A DNA stretch of 64,000 nt from Desmodus rotundus (Eukaryota; Chordata; Mammalia; Chiroptera; Phyllostomidae): positions 15,661,680-15,725,679 of the forward strand of contig NC_071391.1 in assembly GCF_022682495.2 (NCBI RefSeq), read 5' to 3'. Under the pieces are notes generated by a model, which made no database searches, had not been told where the DNA came from, and saw only the letters and a list, made by a program, of their open reading frames with translations. The position numbers and the translations under genes are program-made. Shown piece by piece: positions 49,855-58,800 of this stretch (the first letter of the stretch is position 1; each line of letters begins with the position of its first letter).

Positions 49855-52800
49855 AAGTGTTCAAGTTGGAACAGATCTTTCAGAATATTGACCCAATTTT
49901 ATGAGGGGAAACACATCCCAATGTTACAATGGCAAATGTCCTATAGCAGCGATTTTCAACTGCTGTGCCACGAGAATTTTTACAACGTGCAATACTTGAC
50001 TATTTAGTCAGGGGCACAGACCTCTTTTCCCTTAGATTGTCCAAAAAAAAAAAAAAAAAAAGTGCTAGCAGTCAACACAAAAATAGCCGTCCAGGGTGAA
50101 TGAATCAAATACCTATTTTTTGTCTGATTGGCAAAAAATATATTTTTGGTGTGTCACAGAATTTTAGCAATTAGTTTATGTGTGCCATGAGATGGAAAAG
50201 CTTGAAAAATCGCTGTCTTATAGTAGGGATTAGGGCTCTTCAATCTCTTCCTGCTTTATTAGTTGTGCTTTCTGCTAGTGGAATATATACTATCCATAAT
50301 CTCCCCACAGTAAGTAACCACTTCAGACAGCTATGATTTAAGAGTATACAAGAGAGACAACTGTTGCTCTCAAACAGTTATTTCCCACCAACTGCACAAT
50401 AGAATGCAAATCTTTTGGAAAAGGCGAACCCACTGCAATTTTATTTTGAAACATTAGGTGGCAGCAATAACCAAAGAGCGGGAAGAAAGCTTTCAGGGAA
50501 CTGGAAAAGGAAGAAAACAGGTTTAGAGTAGGAGTTAAGAATGGAAATATTTCCATTATAACTTAATCTCATTAAGAATGGGTACACGCAACGCCATCTT
50601 TATACATGACAGGACTCACCAAACCAAACGGTGCCACAAGTTATTCCTACATTATTCAGATAGTTGAAACCTAAATGGAAGCATTTTAAACTGGCATCAA
50701 ATAGCTGTTCATTAGAGAGGTTCTCTTTTTCTTTCTTTCTTTTTTTGAATTCTACAATGAAGGCACCAGAGACAGATTTAAAATTTCTGATGCAGTGACC
50801 CGCAAAACACTTTCGCCAGTGGAACACACCACGTCTTTCAGAAGACAAAGGATGTCTGTAATCTCAGAATCCCAACTGCTACCCTAGTAATCATCACAGG
50901 ACTGTGAACAAACATAAAGTCTGTCCCATCAGTTTCTCATCGGAGTTCTACGACTGAGAAGAACTCAACAGAAGAGATGAGACAGCTGGAGAACAGAGTG
51001 TAGAGAGACCAAGAACGAGCACAAGGGGAGTGGAAAGAGGCGGTGGCAGCAGGCAGAGGCGATCCTGAGAGTGCTGATTCTCACAGAGCGCTTCCAGCCA
51101 CCAGGCTCAGCAGTGCTCTCCGTGCCCCCACCCAGACTTCCGAAAACCCGACCAGATATGTATGGTGTTTTCAAGGCTCCGGAAATCCACAGAGTAATTC
51201 TGAATGTTATAGAAATACTCTAATGATATGTTACTACAGTTTAAAATTCACGTCCACATCTCATACCTAAAAAGAAAAAAAAAAGAATATACACAAGATA
51301 TCTGTTCCTTCTAAATTCATTTACTGCTGCCTCTGACCTACTGGACATTTAAATTCTTTATCAAAACCAGCTGCTATAGAGATAATGATGCCATTAGGAA
51401 ATTATTAGATTGTTGGTAACTGAGTGGACATGAGGGAGGAGCAAGCAACAATAAAGACTAGAAAATAAAAATCCATTTTTATTTTCAAACACAATAACAG
51501 ATATGAGCATCCACATGCACGTCACTTACAACCTGCTGCTCTTCCCAAATTCATCAGAGACAAGAAATTAAGGTGATTAAAAAAAATACATTGCCTAATA
51601 GTTGGGCTTCCCAATATAGATCAAATAATGCAAAGTACTGCCCATTTCCTTCTCATCATAGCAAAGTGGAAATGTTAAGTCTACATTTCAGGTGCGTTTG
51701 TAGTTATATATACTAATCCAGTTCTAGCACTCAAATTAAAGGCTAGGGAAATGGAAAACCTATTAGAGTTCATTAATAAAAATGGATTAGAAAAAATGCT
51801 TCCACTTCATTGTATTTCAAAATAAACCAAATTTTTAAAATGTAGGATTTAGTAACAGTGCATGTACCAAAAGTGCGGTGGGGGGGGGGGGGGAGGACCA
51901 CCCCGTCTTAGGCTTTTATACTAAAAAGATACAGATCTCGGAGTCCAACAGACCCAGCTTTTAGTCCTGGCTCTACTACCACCACCTCCTAACCAGAGGG
52001 AAATGATTTTACCCCAATAACCTGTTTCCTCACTGTCCATGTGCAGCTAGCATAGGACTAAACATGAAAGAATTGAACAAAAACATGCAAAAATCTTTAA
52101 CTCAGTCCGGAAACACATCAGCATGTTAATAGAGAGAGGAAGAGTTGTTACTGTTGCGTGGTCCTTCAGTGGGCAAGTGTTACTGAGCTCACATGTCATG
52201 CCCGACACCGCTCGAGGTGCCGGGGATGCAGCAAGACAGCCACGGGCCCTGCTCTGACGGTGACATGAGCAGCACCCAGGTGGGAAGGCCCTTCTGCAAG
52301 AGAGCTCTGGGCCACCGTTCGTCAGAATAACTGTTTACACTGATTAAATGGATCCCAATTGCCGCGCTCCCCTCTTTATTTCACTCGAGGAGATCTATCC
52401 TCCCGTCCACAGAGAGTGTGGAAAGTGATGCAGAGAAAATTCCTTCTTTGCCTTATTTAACATATTGCGGTAGCTAGCACATGCTCATACTCTGACAGAT
52501 GATATTTGGAACACCATGTAAAACATTTTGCAAACTTCACAGTTTTCATACACTGTGAGTAGCAATTTCTAAATAAAAGAGAGTTTACAAGGCTTTAAAT
52601 TTGCAGTGCCTTTAATCAGAAATTGAAAATTTGAGACTGAGTCAGAAGCAACACAACAGAATGTTTCAGTCCCACTGTTTAATTATAAATTGCTGTGGGA
52701 TCCTCATTACAAAACTAGGTAAGATTTGCCACACATAAACTTAGAAGAGGGGAGGAGGAAAGAAGGATAACAGTGAGGTTGGTGGTTCAATCTTAGCTAA

Positions 52801-55800
52801 CAGGTGAAACACTTACCAATTTCATGAACTACGGTTCTACTTACATTTCTGAAATTACAGCTAATTACCCAGTTTTTAGTTAAAGGTTCTGCTCTAATTA
52901 ATACCATTAGTGGGTTTCTAGTAAAAGGAAATACGTTTGAATTCTAAATCTTACTCTCCCTTTAGATCTCCAATCCCATTCAACACATCTAATGGAACTA
53001 TACTTAGTCTGATAACGTTCCTGATGATTCTCCTAGTATTTAAAAAAAAATCCCTGTGCTTCTTCGGCTTGCCCTGATTGGCTACCCCAGGCTGCTGCCT
53101 CATTCAGCACAAAACACATCATCCACACCGGAGATCCGAGTGTCTACGTGTGTCTCCCACCTGGACTTCTCAGAGCCCTCTCAGGGGTCACATATCCCAA
53201 AGTAAAACCGTCATTTCTCTCTAAAGAATTTGCTCCTGATCCAGGGTTTCCTGTCACGGGGAAACAGCATCTCTTGCTCAAGCCAGAACCTGGACGTTGC
53301 CTAATTACTAACATCCTGGACAATGCATTACCCGTGCATTTAAATTCTGTAAGTCTATTTCTTGTCTGTAAAATAGGCATAGAAATACCAACTAGCTACT
53401 TCATAGGATTGTTGAGGATTAAATGAGATTCATTAGAATGGTGCCCGGCATATTTTAAAAAATGTTTAATGAGTGTTGGTGATAATAATTCAAAACAACC
53501 GCTACTATTGTTATTCTTCACTCCTGTCAGACAAGACCTCTGATGAAGACCTTCAGCAGAGACTGGTCCTATTTCTATTTGCTCAGCATCTCTCTGGTCG
53601 GTCACTTCTATCCATCCCCACTGCCGTAATCCTAATACAAACCGTCATCATATCATGTTTCGTCGCTGAGATAGACTCACTGGTCTCTTTCTATCAACTC
53701 TTGCCCTCTTCACCTTGGGAGTCAGAATGATCTCTCTAAAACTCGAGTATGATGTCAATTTACTGCTTAAAACTCTACAATGTCTACAATGTCCTTCCAG
53801 TAAAGTCCAGACGTTAATAAACCGGGTTTTCTAAGCCTTTTGAGATCGGGCCCTGCTTAATCTCCACACTCCAGCCACTTCCTCTTTGCAATCCCTGTGC
53901 TAGATTTGTAAATCTCCTATCAGGGCTTCTGAACAGACTGTTTTTCTACCTAGAAATGCTTCCCACAGCTCTTCCTCCAGAGTTCAGCCTTCAGGTCTCA
54001 ACTTCGGTATCACTTTCTCAGAGAACATCTCTAATATGCTTATTAGCTTCCCCAGTAACACACTCTTTCACCACCAGCAACAGGTTCCCAATTACTTGTT
54101 CAACGGCTGTCTTCCATGAAAGCAGAAACAATATCAGTTTTATTTACTGCTATATCTCTGTAATTATCCTTGTTGATACTCTGGTTTCTCTTCAGATAGG
54201 AGAGAATCTTTCACCTTTTACTTGTTGAATGAATCAGCATACTATTGATTAAATCAATCGATCAACAAATAGGAACAGCGAGGTGCTGTATAATAATTGT
54301 CTGGTCTTTGTCCCAGATTCCCAGGCTGGAGGCTGAAACTTCAGGAATTTCCAGGGTAACAGAGGAGGGTCTTTGTTATTCATGGTGGGCCTGTGGGCCA
54401 CACCTGAGTTTATCCAACCGAGATGACTCAGAACAGGGGTGGGTCACCAGAAAGACCAACGAGGTAACAAGGGTGGGGGCTCTGAGCCAGCCCGACCTCT
54501 GGAAAAGAGAGGGGGCTGAGAAATGATTCAGGCCTACATAATGAAGCTCCAGTCACAACTCTGGACACTGAAGCCCAGTGAGGCGTCTGGCTGGTGAACA
54601 CATCCGTGTGTGGGGCGTGTGGTGAGGGCTGAAGCGCAAGGGGAGGATGCAGAGGCTCTGTGCTCAAACCCTCTCGGATTGGATCGTGCCCCATGTATCT
54701 CTGCACTGGACTGGCCTTGATTTGTATCCTTCATACTACAACTGTTTTCCCAACCTCTGTAAAAAGGTCCAGCAAACAGCAACTTTGTAGTCAGTTTGTC
54801 AGAAGTGCAGGTGGCCTGGGGAGCCCCAAACTTGCAGCTAGCAGCTGAAGTTAGAGCAGTATTGTTGGGGACTGTGCCCCGAACCCAGGGAGTCTACCCC
54901 AACTCTGGGTGGTTAGGGACGGAACTTCATTACATTACAGCAGGGAAGTTTTAGAAGTATCCTGCCCCTAGAAAGCACAAAAATCAGATCTCGGTATAAC
55001 AGAGATGCTGCACCGTTTCCGGAAACCATCCTCCTGGCGTGCTCCTATAATCCTTTCCTCTGCGACGTGGCCAATAATAGCCTCTGCCCTTCATTGGGTC
55101 TGAACCATGTTATACCTGGGCTACTGGAAGGGAAAAAAAGTGGGTGGGTGGAGAAGGGGATTACTTCCAAAAGTATGAAGTTTACCTTTGGGGCTCTCTT
55201 AACTAACTTTTTTTTTTTCCCTTCTATTCTGCCTCCGCTCAGCACCTGCCGCTATAGTAAGCCTGTGCTCTTCTACTGCAAAATGCTTTCTCCACGTCTT
55301 TCACCAACTAAAATAGTCATTTCCGCAGGCTGACTGATCCAGCAAGTAGACAGGTAATAAACTGAATGTACTTAATCCCAATAAGATATAAATGAAGATG
55401 TCATTGGCTCTTTCAGAGCTCCTGACATTTCAAAAGAAAGCAATTTAAATCTAAAATTCTAATTAGTAAAGTTCCTGAGAATGGCAAGAAGATAATCTGT
55501 AGCTTTATACATTTCTAAACCTTCTGAAGAAGAAGCAACGCCCACTTGTAACTTCCTTCGTCAGCGGAGACTGGGGAGCTGCACGACTTGCTGGTACACT
55601 CCAGCATCCTTCCTTCCCAGGGAGCCTAGGAGATCCACCAGCTCCCACAGCCCCGTGGCCCCCTCTCCGAGACCCACATCTGTTTCTTCTCCCTTTGACA
55701 CTTCGGGACTGAACTACAAGGAAGCTGTCTCTGGGTCCCAACCCAATTAATTACCTGGGAGTTCGCCATTTGGAAGCTAATCAGGCCTTTTCCTCAAGAA

Positions 55801-58800
55801 GCTAATAATACTCTTGGGTCTTTTGTTAAGAAGCTTTAAAAACTTAATATAAACCGAGATACAATGCTTTCTTTTCTTTTGTTATTAGCTCCCTTTCCCC
55901 ACATTTGCTCCTACAAAAACCTTCCATTTTGTACAACCCTTCCGAGTGTTCTTCTAGTTGCTGGATGGGATGCTGCCTGATTCCTGAGTCACTTAACAGG
56001 GCCAGTTAGAGCTTCAAAGTTACTTGGTTAAATTTTGTTTTTTAACAGTAATGAATAGGCCTGAACGCACTAAGCCAGCACAGCATCACAAGTCATGCCT
56101 TCTGGACCAACCGACTCTCTCGTTTCTACAACTTGTAAACGATGACAGTATGGTATGAGAGGGCGTTGGCGGCCTTGGGCACAGAAAGTCTCGGTCTAGG
56201 TCAGGATGTGTTAAAAGTTTGAATAAAGCAATGGTTGATTTTTTTAGTGAATCACAAACTAAGTTACTATATTTTTCCAGGAGGATCCTTCTATTTTTAA
56301 TTCTAGAATAAAGAATGTCACTTTTTAAAAGTTAGAAAGTCACAGCGCGGGGATTTGATAAAAGTGTTATCTGTGGCATGCTTGAAATCCAGGGCTACTC
56401 CTCTGGCCTTGGTAGACCTCACGTCCTGCAGCGCACTGTGCAAAGTCCCCAAACCAATGTGGGGCGCACGCAATCGTCTCTTGAGGAATCAAGTGAGCAC
56501 TATAGTCGGCACATTTTGTTAATGGATTGTTTGCTTATTCAAAGCAATACTGATGTCATTTTGCCCGAAGAGCTAAAATTTTTAAGCTTTCTCCACTCTG
56601 TGCTTCTTGGCATTTGCCTGAGAGAAGACGGCAGATGCTTACTTGTTTTACATAACAGTTAAGAATCCAACTTCTCAACCTTAAGCATTTAGAGTCCGAT
56701 CAAGTTACGTGACCTTTCAGTATAAATTCACACAATTCATGGCTGTTTTCTCTCCACTTATCTTATTGAAAACTTAATGTTTCTCTCATGACAAAGGGCT
56801 TTAGCATTTTCCTTGGTAGTTCACAAAATATTAATTTTCTTTATTAATCGCTGACAATACTTTGGTGGTTAACGCTTTTCAAACAAATGCAATGCACTGT
56901 GGTGATTTATTTTTCTCTTTATCATTACTGGTTTTGTTAATATTTGGTAGGAAAAAAAAATGCCTTCCTGTGACTTGATAAGGATTGCTAGATCTCACCA
57001 GAAATCAACCCATACATTTATTATTTTAGGGAATGTTATAAGAGGGAGGCTGACATTCAGCAGAAGAGGTAGGAAAATAAGATTATTTTCCCCTTACTAG
57101 ACAGAGGTGGGGGTATGTGTGACCTGGATGTGGATGAGAGAGGGAAGAGGAAGGTAAAGGGGCTACAGACCCAGGTAATCATAGGAAAAAGAAAATACAA
57201 ACATCAGACCACCCCCCAAGTACTATACCCACACTAGAGAAAGAACTCTAAGTTAGCTTGAACTATGACCTAGCAATAAGATAAAATTAGCTCATGAAGA
57301 TTTTTAATAATTCCCTCAAAAATCTTGACAAACTAAAATTATGATGTAATATAAGTATAAGGTGTCTGCTAACAACTGTCAATAATAATTATGCAAAACT
57401 TATAATTAAGGAGACAGGTGTAGTAGAATAGGAAGAAATCTAAATGGACGGCCAGTTAGTAAGATAACGTATGTGAAAGTGCTGCTATAAATTTTAAAGA
57501 ATTATGTAATGTTCAATATTACCTATAATTATTTGTACTATTAATCTGTAAACAACTAGGATTTAAAGTTGCGTGTATGTATGTATCTCAATAAGTGTTC
57601 AGTCAGAACTGTTTAATTATGGGATAACTTTAAAGTGTTATCTTTCCCATTAGAACACTACACTGCATAATATCAGGCGTTTTTTGCTCACTGTTGTATC
57701 TTCAGTTCATTAATGAATGAATGAATGGGGGTATTACAACCTGCTAACTCCCAGGACGCAATTTACTAAGGAGGCGGACTACAAAAACAGTGGTTACATT
57801 AGCACGTGTGGCCTAGGAAAATATCAATCCTTATGTCTAAATATGACTGTTTACATGCTGACACAAGTCCCAGGACTCCAGGAGCAGGGACAACATGCTC
57901 GGCAACCCTGTGCCCTGTGCGCTCACCCTTAACGGATCTAGCTATTGTGCCTAAACTTGTACTGTACACTTTCCCTATACCAAGTCCGGGGAGAATCTTG
58001 CAGTCCTGTGGCAACCAGATGCCCAATATTTCCCATCTTCAGTGGCATCCTTCCTAAGCACCTGGAGTTTCAAAGTGACCCAGTAAAAAGCAGCTAAAAT
58101 ACATGTAAAGCTAAAACCAATTGTGATGAACTAAACGACTTCTGAAAGAAAGTTACCTTCTCCAAGAACACAAGCTGAAGGTAAGTCTCCTGTCATCAGG
58201 GCTCCTCCATCCTGTCTCTGCCGAGGCCAGCCTTCCTCCTCCAGTGCTTGCCCACTTGGAGGGGGTCAGGAATGGACCACAGCACTGTCTGTCCTAGCTA
58301 ATAAGTTATAGCTGCTCCTGATTTGCAAGTTTAAAAAAGCCAAGAATTTACAGATATTAGAGGTGCTGCGGGTATTCCAGATCTAAGCTTAGGTCTAAGA
58401 GGAACTGTGGAAGGCTCCAGGCAATGCTGTAAGTACTAAAAGAACAAGGCAAAAACTAGAACTGTGTCTTCATTCATGTTTTGCTGCTGGCTCTCCTGCA
58501 AGTCGGAGAGTCACAGTGTGGGGCACGGCGGTGTGTGACACGGACCAGTCAGGAGCCGAAAAAAGATGGCATGTCTAGGCCAGGGTTAGTCCCAGGTCCA
58601 AGGGTACTGTGGAGGGCTACACGTGTTTACCTTGTTTTTAAATTGCCTTTTCAAGAAATTATATAAAAGATTGTCCTTTTGTAGTATCAATGAATAAAGG
58701 AAGTGGATCTTGAAATAAGAAATGCTAGAAAACATTTTTAAAGCTTTCCTCTTTGTTTTTCCTCCTTTTATAGCTCAATAAAGAAAACAATGGCAATCAC

